A DNA stretch of 64,000 nt, taken from NCBI GenBank assembly GCA_026261815.1, contig JAMPIT010000890.1, forward strand, positions 8,400,001 through 8,464,000. Direction: 5' to 3'. Position numbers and translations under genes: made by a program. This stretch comes from Monarcha castaneiventris obscurior (taxonomy: Eukaryota > Chordata > Aves > Passeriformes > Monarchidae). Of the stretch, positions 41,605 to 53,070 are shown one piece after another. The notes under the pieces are model-generated. The model was not told where the DNA came from. It saw only the letters and a program-made list of their open reading frames with translations, and searched no databases. Within the stretch, counting starts at the first letter, position 1, and each line of letters begins with the position of its first letter.

Positions 41605-44499
41605 GGCAGATTTGCCATTTTTACCTGGTGTCTCCTGGATGGAAGCATGTGCTCTGCAGCACACATCCATGGGGAGCCCTTCACGTGGGTGTTAAACTGG
41701 GGAGGCACTGGAACCACTGCACACACGCTGTGTCATCAGCCTGTGCACGTGCAAAAGCCACTGGTGTGAAATCTGCATTCAGAGCAAGAGGCTGGCACTA
41801 AGTGGGGCAGCCTGTAAAAAGGGCCAGAGTCTCTGCATCCCACCTGGAGAAAATCTCCAAGTGGAGAAAGCAAGTGTGTCTGGGAAACATGGACAGTCCT
41901 GCTCTTGCTGCTGTTTGGGCAAGAATTTCTGTGATCCTATACTGACAGACTGCACCAAAAAAGATGCTGTTATTTTCGGCTAAAATGAAATGTCTGGTTC
42001 TACTGTTAGATTATTCCTGGTGTGCTGCAGCTTCAGGGACTGAGGCTGATGATACTGATGGCCCTGATCAAACTGTGGAGTTTGATTCTTTAGCTGGGAT
42101 GCAAACTGCACTGGCTCAAACAAGATTTCCGGATTTTTTTTTTCCCCCTACAGAATGGATTTTATGATGTAAAAATAAAAGTATGTAGTCTTTGCTACAT
42201 GCTTAATAGATACCTAACTCTTTAATGTTAAATTACCCAAACCAAATAAAATAAAGCTGTGTGCTTGCTCTGTTCTGAACAAATCAAAGAAAGGGCAAGA
42301 GAAATGATTTTACTTTTCTTTCACATGAGTACATCATAACTATGAGAAGCATCCAGGCAGCAAGATAATGAGTAGCATATATGACTGTATAATAACCTAG
42401 AAAAATAAATAAAGGTGGCTGACATCCTGTTTCCTTTATGATGTCCTGTATTGTAGAAGAGAGCAGCATTTTTTTAGTTTTCATTCCAATCATCTAATGT
42501 GATATAGTTTATAAGAATGTGGCGTGAAGAGGAAGTCACTTTTTCTCAAGGGGTTTTTTTTTTCTGATTTTCATGTGGAAATTGTGGCAGTGTGTTCACT
42601 CACTTACCAGTATTCCTTCATGAGTATGTGTGTGTGAGAAGGCTCACCTTACTAGGGACGCTTTCAAATTCATGGATTTGATGCTCTGAGAAAGTATTAA
42701 GAGTAGGTTTGGGTTTACTATGCCAGAAAAACAGAGATAAGCACCATTAAGCTACAGAAAAAAAGTCAGTGAAAATATTAAATCGTTACAGATCTGGTAA
42801 TTTTCTGGTCACAGGGACTCTCCAAAGAAATACGAATGGAAGGAAAAATTTTCTGTCAAATGTGCTTAACTGTACAGACACCAGTTTTTCCTGTGGCACA
42901 CTTACCTGCTGTGAAACTTTTATTTCCAAATTAACAGCAAAAATACCCTTCTTTTCTTTTCCCTTCCCACTTAAAAACAAAGTAAATGGTTTTCAAGGAC
43001 TGTGTTTTAAAATATCTGCTTCAAATGAATAATCAAAAATATTTAGTCAGTTTCAACTTTTTCACTACTGACTTTTACTGCAGATTAAGGAAAGTTCCTG
43101 CACTAGTAAATATTAATTAATAAAAGTCACGTTTTCACAGCTTTATCAACAAAACACAGAAAGAATTAGTGAATTTTACTAAATGAGAATTCAAAGAATT
43201 TGTGCATTTAACTACTCTAGTTTGCTTCTAAGCTCTCTTTCCTAAGTATATGTTAGGTCATGTTTCCCAAATGTATTCAGCCATGTGATATGTAGTACCA
43301 GCTCATTCATATCAGATGAAGTGTGACTGGAAATAAAGCTGGATCTTTTTAAGAAGACACAGTCCTTTGCTCCATATTTCCAAACCAAAATAGCCAAGTT
43401 CATTGTATTTTTGCTACATTTCATTACTGCTCTTCTTCCTTCTAAGTGAAGACTAATGTAAAGACAATCACTAAAGAAGCAGCAATCATAATACCCTATA
43501 CTAACTAAATTCAGACTTACGGCTACCCACAGGAGAAATACATGACAGATCCATTGTTCTGTATTAGCAGGATATTGTCCCAGTATATGAACACATGCAA
43601 ACTTTGAAGGCTTTGAATATTTAAGGCAAGACACTAGTGGCTCATCCCAGTGGGAACCACAGAAAAGGGGAACCTGATTAAATTTAATGTCATTGTCACT
43701 TTTTTTTCCATTGCTAAGAATTATATAGGTAGCCATAGCTACCACACTGTTCAGACACCATGACCACAATATTCTCCCTCAGAGGTTGGCGTCAAGGGCT
43801 GAATTATTCACTCCAAGAATGCGATTCATTACTAGATGTGATTCTCTCAGATTAAAAGATTTGTCAGTACATAAAATACATGTACATATTCTAGCAGCCT
43901 ATTTCAAAATCGCTGTTATGCCCTTGCTAACCTCAAAAGACACCAATTTTTATTGGTATGACTTAAGTTTGGAGCACATCTGCCCCACTGAGAAAGCCCT
44001 AAAGTAACTGAGCAGCTTTTTACTGTTTACTGTACAAAAAATTATGAAGTTGAAAACTAAGGCAGGAATATGTAGGAGGCTACTTACAGACAATGCAATT
44101 AAAATAAGAATGTTTTTAAGCTAGTTTCTTAGAAATGTTTGCCTGCTTGAACTGACCTCTTATCTGTTGTTTATTCTGTCAGATGAAACCTCAAATAAAT
44201 ATTCTGCTTAACTGTGGAAAGCACATAACTCTGTTTCTCCACTGCTGTTTCTGTTGCTAACTCCCAACTTCCCCGGACTTGCTTCACAGTGCTATTCCTA
44301 AGTTGGATAGACTAATTAGACTCATTTCCATCCCAAATAACTTCTGTGAGCATGCCTCATTTACCACTCACTGAGTTACATGAATAAAGAAATGTCTCTA
44401 TCTGTGAGGATCTGCCCAGTGTAAAATGGCTGGTTCCTCTAACGTGGGTAGGGAATAACATTTTCTCCTGTGTGTGAGACTAGTAGCTGATTTCATCAT

Positions 44500-44770
44500 T
44501 TTTCCTTTTTGCTCACAAGGAAAACCGAGTTCTAAAATAAAACTCCAGCTCACGGTGCTGACAAAGTTTAACACCACAGCAATCCTTTCACGTACGTTGA
44601 TTGCTCTGACAGAAACCCAAAGTTTTGCGGAGTTTAGGGATGTGACAACGCTGAGCACGAGACGGGCAGGACCATTAACATTTATGCAACTTGATCCCAA
44701 CAGGGAGGCTGATGACAGGCAAAGTGGCAGAGCGCCCTATTCTATTCCCCTAATTGTTTCCAGCAAGTAG
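44500..44770. promoter_or_regulatory. Putative conserved non-coding block
   Basis: CpGs are kept through the segment (CACGGTGC, CACGTACGTTG, TTGCGGAG, CAACGCTGAGCACGAGACGG, GAGCGCCC) and the palindrome ACGTACGT lies at 44590-44597. There is no simple repeat or transposon signal. A regulatory role is inferred from base composition only. Confidence 0.3.
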
Positions 44771-45367
44771 TGTACAGCAGGATTATAGGGAAGAGCTGGT
44801 GGGTGAGCAGAGAACTGCTTCACTCCGTGGTTTTCTCAAATCCCTTGGTCTCTGCTCCAAGCCTGTAGGAGCTTCAGAAATCATACCACAAATCTACACA
44901 GGGCCCAGGGAGACAAAATCTGAGAGCAGAGAGAATAAACATGGATACTGAATGTTTCTAAACTGGTCCATTTGCCAAAGTTGATTTTAATGAATGAATC
45001 AAAAAGTTTCTCTTTTGACATTTTTTTTTTTTAATGAAACTGTGTTAGCTGCAGAGAGGCAAGTATGTTATGCATTTATTATTATTTTCTGGTAGTGATT
45101 TTTTTTAATTAATTGGTCTGTTATGGTTTCCAGACAGATTTCATATCCATTATCCTATTTTGAATTCAGGAAAGGAACTTCTGAATCATATAGGTAGTCA
45201 TTTTTGAGTAGTTAATATTCTAAGTTAACAACAGGTAATTTAACTAATGTAGCTTCTAACTTGCCAGAGGCCTTTACTCCAATCAAGTATTTTCTTCTGC
45301 AACCCTTTCTTTAAAATTAAGGTGCCTACTCACAGCAAACAGCTACTGAGCTGAACTAAGATATCAG

Positions 45368-45950
45368 CAATTGTGTGGCCAGCAGGACTAGAGAAGGATT
45401 CATGCCCCTGTAGTCAGCTCTGGTGAGGCTGCCCCTCAAATCCTGTGTTCAGTTTTGGGCCCCTCACTACAAGAAGGACATTGCGGTGCTGGCGTGACTC
45501 CAGGGAAGGGCAACAGAGCTGGGGAAGGGTGTGGAGCACTGTCCTGTGAGGAGCGGCTGAGGGAGCTGGGGGTGTTCAGCCTGGAGAAAAGGAGGCTCAG
45601 GGGGGACCTCATCACTCTCTGCAACTGCCTGAGAGGAGGCTGTAGCCAGGTGGGGGTTGCTCTCTTGTCCCAAGTAACAAGTAATAGGACAAGAGGAAAT
45701 GGTCTCACGTTGTACCAGGGGAGGTTTAGACTGGATATCAGGAAAAAATCAACAGAAAGGGCTGTGAAGAATAGGAATAGGCTGCCTATATAATAGAAAA
45801 TGTTGGAGTCACCATCCACGGAGCTATTTAAAAGCCATGGAGATGTGGCATCTGTGGACATGGTTTAGTGGTGGACATGGCCATGCTGGGTTAATGGTCG
45901 GACTCAATGATCTTAGAAGTCTTTTCCAACTTAAGTGACTCTGTGATTCT
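45368..45950 (+). mobile_element. CR1 LINE, 5'-truncated 3' end
   Basis: The sequence follows the avian CR1 3' portion: GTGTGGCCAGCAGGACTAG, GTTTTGGGCCCCTCACTAC, AAGAAGGACATTG, GAGGAGCGGCTGAGGGAGCT, CAGCCTGGAGAAAAGGAGGC, GGTTTAGACTGGATATCAGG and GGAGTCACCATCC. It ends with the diagnostic GACTCAATGATCTTAGAAG, CTTTTCCAAC and TGATTCT. It is truncated at the 5' end and its frames are broken. The local open frames (for example 45436-45861 minus, 45455-45793 plus) are CR1 artefacts. It belongs to a different CR1 subfamily from the 56-kb copy, judging by the different 3' region. Confidence 0.95.
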
Positions 45951-46807
45951 AAAGATTAATTAGAATTTACTAAGACCATTCAATTTAGTAAGACCACAAG
46001 CACCACACAACTTTGGTCTCTTCAGAAACTGGAGCCAGTGTGGCTTCCAACAGCCCTGCCATTTTCTTAGAGGCAGCCCAAATCCCAACAGAAAAGCCTG
46101 AATTTGTGCCAGCATCTGGGGGCAGCACTGCCAACAGCTGTTGACCTCCTGGAGGAGTGTGCAGTCCTGCTGCTGCTCTGGCTGGTCCATCGTGAGAGAT
46201 GGAGTGTGCTCTGCCCCAGGTACTGATGGACAGCTACTGGCCCACCATCCCCCTCTCCCCCCGTGCAGAGGGATGCTTGCACTCTGGAAACCCCTCTCAA
46301 CTACAGAAGCAAGATAATCAGAAAGCAAATATTGCCCCAATGTCGTTTTAAGTCAATATTTTGGGCTGCTGCCTGGCCTATTTGATGACAGCCAGAGGTT
46401 GGAGGTCACCTACCTGTTGATGATGGCAGCAGGAGCACAGGAGGCAGCCAGCATTCTTCCTCGCCACTGTTCAGCTAGGTTTGTTTGCAGACTGAGTATG
46501 TCAATCACAGAACTCATCCCATTCTCTTCACTGGGAGCTTTCTGCTTGTGCAAAAAGGAGGGACTCAGAAAACGTCCAATTCTTCTTAGTCATAATTCCT
46601 ATTTTTAGTTCTTCTGGAAAGCCTTTTGCTTCTCTTAAAAATTTGTGAGAGATAACAGTGCTAAACCCAGAGGCAGCCTGAACGGGTTCAGGATTTGGTG
46701 CTAAACATTAAAGCTTCTGTCCACAGCCGTAGAGAAAAGGAGACCTCGGAGGCCATCGGTATAAAGCGTGTGGAAAGCCGGCGCCACCGCTCTGCTCCGC
46801 AAAGGAA

Positions 46808-46826
46808 GCCTGGCATCTAGTGGACA
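46808..46826 (-). promoter_or_regulatory. Second CTCF-type motif, same orientation
   Basis: The + strand GCCTGGCATCTAGTGGACA fits the reverse CTCF consensus (BRSYGCCMYCTRSTGGYHR) at 16 of 19 positions, and the GCCMYCTRSTGG core at 11 of 12. It sits in a small CpG-retaining stretch (46720-46920) and lies 1.0 kb from the stronger site at 47810, in the same orientation. Confidence 0.5.
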
Positions 46827-47809
46827 TGAGCTGTTGCATCACCTCTGCCTTTTTGGTTACTAGGGCTGAAGGCGACCTATACACCACCCAAAACCTCGTC
46901 CTGACCCCAAGTTCGTGTGCCTGACTGCGAGTTGTATTCAGCTTTAGTCCTAATTGTGGTTAAAAATTCAGGGCAACTCTTAAATCTGGTCAGCTGCTGC
47001 TTAAAAAGTCGAGCTCTATTATAAACAGCTCCTTCATGGAACTTGCTTTTGTGCTGTAAATCCTATTTTCCGTGGGGTTTTTCCCCACAATGAATGTAAA
47101 TGTGTGGAAAAAACAATATTAGACGATATGTGAGGAAATCAGGCTGAATACCTGCTCAGAAAGAGAGATGCAAGATACAGTATCAGTAAAAGTAACTACA
47201 TGAAGGACTCACATTGTTATCATTTAATCTCAGATACATTTTTATTAGCTGTTCCAACAAGATGCAGCCCCCCTAAGCTTCTTTCCTTACATTCCGAAGG
47301 TAATTTGAATGCACATTACTCTCCTTGAGTACCAGCTTAACATTTAAACGCATTTTCTTTCTTTTTCTTTACTTTTCTATTCTTATTGCGAGTTTATACT
47401 AGGCCAAGGGGTGAGTATGTGTCACCTTGTGTCACCCTGCTTTGAACAGATTTGTTCCTTTCATTTACAGGAATATTTTTCTGTACTTACTTATGCTGAG
47501 TTGTATCTTACTGTGCACTCAGTCCCATTAGAAATAATAGGATTTGCATTAAAATACGGTAGCATGCAACATTAATAGAAGGAAAGAACATGATCCATGT
47601 GATAACAAAATTATTTTACATTTGTTAATTAAGTAAAACTGTATTCCAGTGGGGGCTTTACAGTAGTTTAGAAAAAAACCTTATTAATTTTCTCATAAAT
47701 AATCCATTAAGAAAACTTAAGGACCTAAGTCTCTGAAAAAGCCTAAGTAAGGAAAAAAAAGCTTCATCTTTAAGTTGATTTTGAGCACTTTATAAATGTC
47801 GGTGGCAGT

Positions 47810-47828
47810 TTTCTCCCCCTGGTGGCCA
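47810..47828 (-). promoter_or_regulatory. Strong CTCF-type motif
   Basis: The + strand TTTCTCCCCCTGGTGGCCA is the reverse complement of TGGCCACCAGGGGGAGAAA. This agrees with the vertebrate CTCF core (TGGCCACCAGGGGGCGCTA) at 16 of 19 positions, including every core base. The motif lies on the minus strand, pointing away from SMARCAD1. Occupancy is not known. Confidence 0.7.
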
Positions 47829-48850
47829 GGAGAATGAGCTTGCTTTGGTTCCTAAATCAGCAATATCCCTGCTCCCGCTCTCCCTCCTTATGAGTCTGAT
47901 GATGAGATTTTTGCCCAAAATGAAAATCGCTAGTGGGCCATTATTTAGGACACAAGTCATTCTTTTTTATTGATAGAAGTGGCGAGAGAATTCTTCAGAG
48001 TGGTACTCAAAACATCAATGGAGCAGTAATTGAACTTGTGACATGCAGATGATGGAGTTGCCTTGCTTCAGTAAAAAAATCTGTCATAATTAAATTGTTT
48101 AACCAAATAGCCCCAGAAAAGAGAAAGGCCTAAAAATCTGTATTTTTTTCTTCTTGGTCTTTTTAAAGGAGAGAATGTACTTTAAAATAATTTCTTTGTA
48201 AAGCTAAGAAAGAAGTGACAAAAATGTTAATGACTTCACGAGTATTTGAAAACTGAGCTGTCAGCAGACCAGGAAGTTAGAAAATAAGGCACCACAGTAC
48301 TTGCTCGGGAATACTTAGTAAATAGCTTATGCTATGCAGGCAATATATATTGTGTTTATTTGGGCTTAATGTGCCATGCCAATTAAGAGGCACATTTGTT
48401 TTCATCCCAAAAGGTTTATTCTGTTTTAATTGAAAATGTCAACAAAGTCTTAAAATGTGAAGCAAGTCTTCAGAAACCCTCATTAACCATTCCCCTTGCC
48501 CTGCCCTTCAAAAAGAAGCAAATATAAACAGTTAGAAATTGCAAAAACTCTGGAGATTAATTTTGTGTGATGCCAAGCTCCTCTTGTGTTGGCTCTCACA
48601 GTGAAAGAGAGGACCTTTTAAAAATGTGTTGTATAGGAACAAACCAGGGACAACATGGTATTTACATGGATCATGTCCATTGGTTAATGGATGCTTTATG
48701 GATTGCTTATCAGCTTGATTCCCCACCTCTGAGACTGGAGATGCATTTCCCCACTTCTGAGGCTGGGTGATCTCTGTGCTCCAGCTCTTGGCTTTGCTGG
48801 GATTGCAGGAGGAGAAGGAAAGTTGCCCATTTCCACGTTTGCCACAGTTT

Positions 48851-48873
48851 TCTGTCTGTCTGTCTGTCTGTCT
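48851..48873. repeat. (TCTG)n tetranucleotide microsatellite
   Basis: Five and a half units of TCTG follow a short T run, ending in TCTTTTTG. Confidence 0.9.
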
Positions 48874-49000
48874 TTTTGACGTTCATCACAAAGTGTGGTT
48901 GGCAGCAGGGATAAAAGAACCCCTGCCAGCCCCAGCCATTGGCAGACCAGTGGATCCCTGACCCCAGCAACAGCTGCAGTCACTGTCAGGGGCTGGGAAG

Positions 49001-49033
49001 TCTGTCCATGCAGCCATGTCTGTCCATGCAGCC
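49001..49033. repeat. 18-bp tandem duplication (TCTGTCCATGCAGCCATG)
   Basis: One full 18-bp unit (49001-49018) is followed by 15 bp of a second identical unit (49019-49033) before divergence. Confidence 0.9.
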
Positions 49034-49572
49034 TGAATTTCCTTTCGTCCCTGAGATGCAGAGGGGCAGAGACCACCGGGGAAGAAGCAGCAGGTATTTA
49101 GAGGCAGTAGCATCTATCTGCAGAACCTGTAGGCTTGTTCATCACAGTTTGAGATACATTCCTTTATTCAGCATTTGCCTCTTCCCTCTTTATGTTCTTA
49201 CCTTAAAAGGAGCTGGGAATCTGGGGGGTTGTTACATCCTTGATAGTCTCATTACAACCCATATTGTACACAGACTCAAACATTGTTTTTTCTCGTTTGA
49301 CATATGTACATATTGACCAAAGAAAACTGTAATGTATTAAAATCAATGGTATGGGCTTGTTCATGTGATATTTCTGTCTCATACGGTAAAAATTATTTAA
49401 AAGGCTTAACCAATGAAAGCTTCAATGAGGTCTGCATGACTTTCTGAGTTGTCCCATGTTGTTCTTGGCAAAACTGGGTACAAGAAGACAGATTAGGGAG
49501 CTGGGGAAAGCAGACTAAGGAAACAGAGAAAGAGAGAGAAATAATAATTTTTAAAATGTAGTTAGAAGAGGC

Positions 49573-50752
49573 AGCAGGCGATCATCCAGTTCTCTCTCTG
49601 CCCGAAGGCAGGATCAACCATAACTATGTCAGCTTTGACAGATGTTTGCCTAACTGGTTCTTAAAAGTTTCAAATGATGACGAATTCACAATCTCACCAG
49701 ATGTTATACTCCAGTGTTTAATGATCTCTGTGGTTTGAAAGAATTTCTTAAGCCTAATGCAATCACTACATGTTCTGTTTTTCATTAAAGTAGGGGACAG
49801 ATGCTTGTCTACCTCTTGGAGTCTTTGTATGTGCACTTGCAGACATGTTCCCCTTGGTATTCTCTGCTTTATATTCAGCACATCCCATTTATTAAACTTT
49901 TCCTTAAAGGCCACAATCTCAAGAAATGAGAATAAATAGAGGCGGTTCCTGAACTATCAGCAACAACAAAACAAGCTGTATATCCCAAACTGTGTCCCAA
50001 ACTGGACACAGTGCTCTTGCCTTACTGGGCACTGGGCATAACAGTTCTGCTCAAAGAAAAGAGCAGTTTTGGGGATGTACTGTTTTGGTACAACCAAACA
50101 TGGCATTTCCATTTTTCATAGTGGTGTGACCTGTTATCACTCCCAGTTCTGCTTCTCCAGAAAAATGCACATGTAAACTACTCATTTCTCATCTGTTTTA
50201 TCTTTATTTATGGACTCTTTATTTTTTTCCTTTTTGATCCTGTATGGAACAGGGATTTTTTTTTTTTTTTGGATGTTGCATAACGTAATAATTTTCTAAC
50301 AATTTCTTAAATTTGCAAGATCACTTTGGATTTTAATCTTAATTTCAGTGCAGTACTTCCAGCATGCTTACAGTGCTGTCTCAGTTTGGTGTCATCTGCA
50401 GTTTGCATCCTGTAACATGGGTAGTAAACACAAGGATTGGACAGAAGTCACACGAACGCTCCTCCCCCTGCCCATATGATAAATTCTTCTATACTTACCA
50501 CTCACTATTGGGCCATTAATCAATTCTGGAAATTGATCTGGGTTGTGTTTCTATGGCTTATAGGTATGCCATAGAATACCCCAAATTACGGATCTGTCAT
50601 AATGACACGCCGCCGAAAGTTTTACTGAAGTTAACACAGATAACATTTGCTGTTTTCTCCATATCCATAAACCTTCCTGCTCTGCTTCAAAACAAGCTAA
50701 ATTGGTTTGACGTTGCACATTTTCACAAATCCATGCTGGCTGTTGCTCCCTA
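49573..50752 (-). mobile_element. Old, diverged CR1 LINE fragment (about 1.2 kb)
   Basis: Read along the + strand this is the antisense of an ancient sauropsid CR1. Recognisable landmarks, in the right order, are GATCATCCAGTTCTCTCTCT, CCCGAAGGCAGGATCAACCA, GTTTGCCTAACTGGTTCTTA, CCCAAACTGGACACAGTGCT, GATCACTTTGGATTTTAATC, TTTGGTGTCATCTGCAG and CACAAATCCATGCTGGCTGT. These belong to the CR1 reverse-transcriptase coding end and 3' region. The copy is heavily mutated, with small deletions throughout and expanded T runs (for example near 50254-50270). It therefore long predates the 45-kb and 56-kb copies. Confidence 0.88.
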
Positions 50753-52897
50753 GGTGTGTGTGTGTGGGGTGAGGGTGTGGGTGTGCATTAAGCGATTATA
50801 ACTTCTTGGCATTTCATTGGCATAATAGCTCTTGCTCATTAAAAGTGTTTCAAGCTTGGTTGTGTCACAGCCCTGAAAATTATCTTTCACTTTAGAGTAA
50901 ATATAAAATCTCACCACAGAGATAGGACAGGAAATTGTCATCCTTTCCCCAAATGTGTGAAGTTTATATTGTGTGCAAACAGTTAAATGCAGCCTAGTAA
51001 CAGTAATCCTTTCTTGCAAAGTTTATAATAATATGACATTGTTAGATTAAATAGCAGTTAAAAATTGTCATGTAAATCCCAGCTTACCTGTGTGACCTTT
51101 CTAAATCCCAACGTTTTAAAGATAGCTTCTTAATGAGATTTTCAAGTTTGGAAACGAGAAGCAAAAATATTTCTCTAATATCAAGATATGTTTTTATGAA
51201 TGAGGCTTATTTTCCTTGAATGCAAAATAAAATGAAACAAAGTGTATTGTTTGATTACAGAAACAGAAATGAAGGAAGGAACTCTGATCCTAGAAGTGCA
51301 GGTGTACCTGTACTTACTCTCTTTCTGTGTGCATTTACAAAAACCATTATTCCAGCTTTTAAATATCAAGATTTGAAGTAAAAAATTATAGTAGGTTATA
51401 AAAAAACCTGAAGAAAGTATAAAAACAGCTCAAAGGACGATTTAAGTTTTTCTCTTAGAAAAATAACTGGCCTATGCATTTTTAGGATTAGATTTTTTTT
51501 TTTTATCCAGTGCAGGCAAAGATTCTTTTAGCATTCTATTTACAGTAAAATGAGGTTTTAGAATTTAAAAGCATGAATTAAACACATTAAAAAAAAATAA
51601 TACATAAGTGTGTGTAATGAAAGATTGTATATGCCTTGCTCCAGTTCTTTTGAGATTCAGAACAGTACATGACAGAACTCTGCTTATGCACTAATAACAT
51701 GCTAGTGAATAGATTTTATTTATTAAGGCCAAATTCTGTTCTTGAAAGATACTCTTTAAGAAGTCCAGTTCAGCCCTTCTCTCTCTCAAAAGTACCTGGG
51801 GAAAAATAGCTGGATCAGGTTTTATAAACACAAAGAAAGATACAACAACAACAAAAAAAAAACCCACCACAAACAAAACCCTGTACAATTTTTGGTGCAA
51901 ATACGTATTTGCCCCTGTGCATTTATTGATCCAAGCCCCGTGACATTGTTTTGGTGAATTACAGGGACAGTTATGTGAGTGCTGGGTCAAAGAACTTGAA
52001 TTTCCTGTTTATTTTCACTCTGTCAGTTTCTGTACTACACAATGTCAAAAATGCCACAGTATAGGAGAGTTACAGCACTGCAGTCTGATAAAAGTAAGCC
52101 AAAAGGCAAGCATGGAAGCACACACTGGAAATGTGTGTGTTTCAATTGACTCAGGTGGTATAAAATACCTGTTGGTCTGCACTTTTGAGGTTATGCTCCT
52201 CTCAAAATGATTCCTTGAAACAAACAAGTGATTTGTCTGTGATTTGCAAACACTATGGGAGGCCTCAGCTGCAGGTAACAAACCAAAATCCTTGATAATG
52301 ATGTATGTTCATATACTTCTGAACCTTCTTTTTGTTCCAAAGCTCATATATTCAGCATTCCAGGCAAAATAGATTCTGATGAAGCTGCATTTTTTCAAAT
52401 TTATTTAACTCATGTATTAAATAAACAGCAACTACTGCTTTCCTTTCTAGCATAATGTTCTGACTTAATATAGATTCTAAGTGCTCAGGATATGTAGGAT
52501 GCCATTAAATCAGGGGTGTTGTGGGATGACAAATTGGGCAGTAGATGATCATCCATAACTACGTGTTATCATAAATGGTTTAAAGGATCTAAAGATAGCC
52601 TGCAGTCCTGTGGTGAACTCTGCATGGGTGACTAGCAGAAGTATCATGGATGCATAGTTTCTGACAAGTCACAGCCTTCTCAGAGCTAGCCAGACCTTTG
52701 ATTATGGTTAGCTTGATTTCTGAGAGAACATTTACCCAAATGAATGACATGGGTAGCAAGCACAATGTCTGAAATTCTACACTCAAGTTTTTCTCTCTCT
52801 CGTTTCTTAATCAAATACATATGAACTTAAAAAGAGCAACTAACTACTTCAGAGAAGTAGAGAAAAACTAAAATGTGTTTACTTTTTTTACAAGTAA

Positions 52898-52921
52898 AAC
52901 AACAACAACAACAACAACAAA
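52898..52921. repeat. (AAC)n trinucleotide microsatellite followed by (AT)n
   Basis: About eight AAC units run directly into AATATATATA (52920-52929). This is a simple repeat with no sign of function. Confidence 0.9.
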
Positions 52922-53041
52922 ATATATATACCATAAACTCAATCTTGAGGTAACAGTACTGGAATAAACTACCTCAAATAACCTCAGGTGAGGAGAAAAA
53001 AAAAAGTAGAAATGTTCTAGAATGGTGGTACAACAGTAGAA

Positions 53042-53070
53042 TGGTTCATGTTCCTAGAAAACATGAACCA
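53042..53070. repeat. Inverted repeat, 11-bp arms and 7-nt spacer
   Basis: TGGTTCATGTT (53042-53052) and AACATGAACCA (53060-53070) are perfectly complementary across CCTAGAA. No T run or gene context suggests a role. Confidence 0.9.

Larger units (their letters stand above)
30751..45367. other. Intergenic desert with regulatory-looking blocks
   Basis: No coding sequence can be supported. The stretch holds the 22-bp palindrome, the motif-rich blocks at 33.1, 35.5, 37.9 and 44.5 kb, the orphan CpG island and the 17-bp duplication, each listed separately. The rest is AT-rich and featureless. The longest open frame (43242-43769 minus, 175 codons) starts at TTG and has no recognisable similarity. 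Confidence 0.65.
45951..49572. other. Intergenic, contains the two CTCF-type motifs
   Basis: Apart from the CTCF-type motifs and two small repeats listed separately, there is a palindromic E-box CAACAGCTGTTG (46132-46143). A CpG-retaining stretch runs from 46720 to 46920. No gene is supportable. Confidence 0.65.

Noticed and set aside
43242..43769. 175-codon open frame on the minus strand
   Set aside because: Starts at TTG, composition looks random, no splice context and no known similarity.
45436..45861. Frames of 112-141 codons on both strands
   Set aside because: They lie inside a CR1 copy, out of the true ORF2 frame or broken by mutations.
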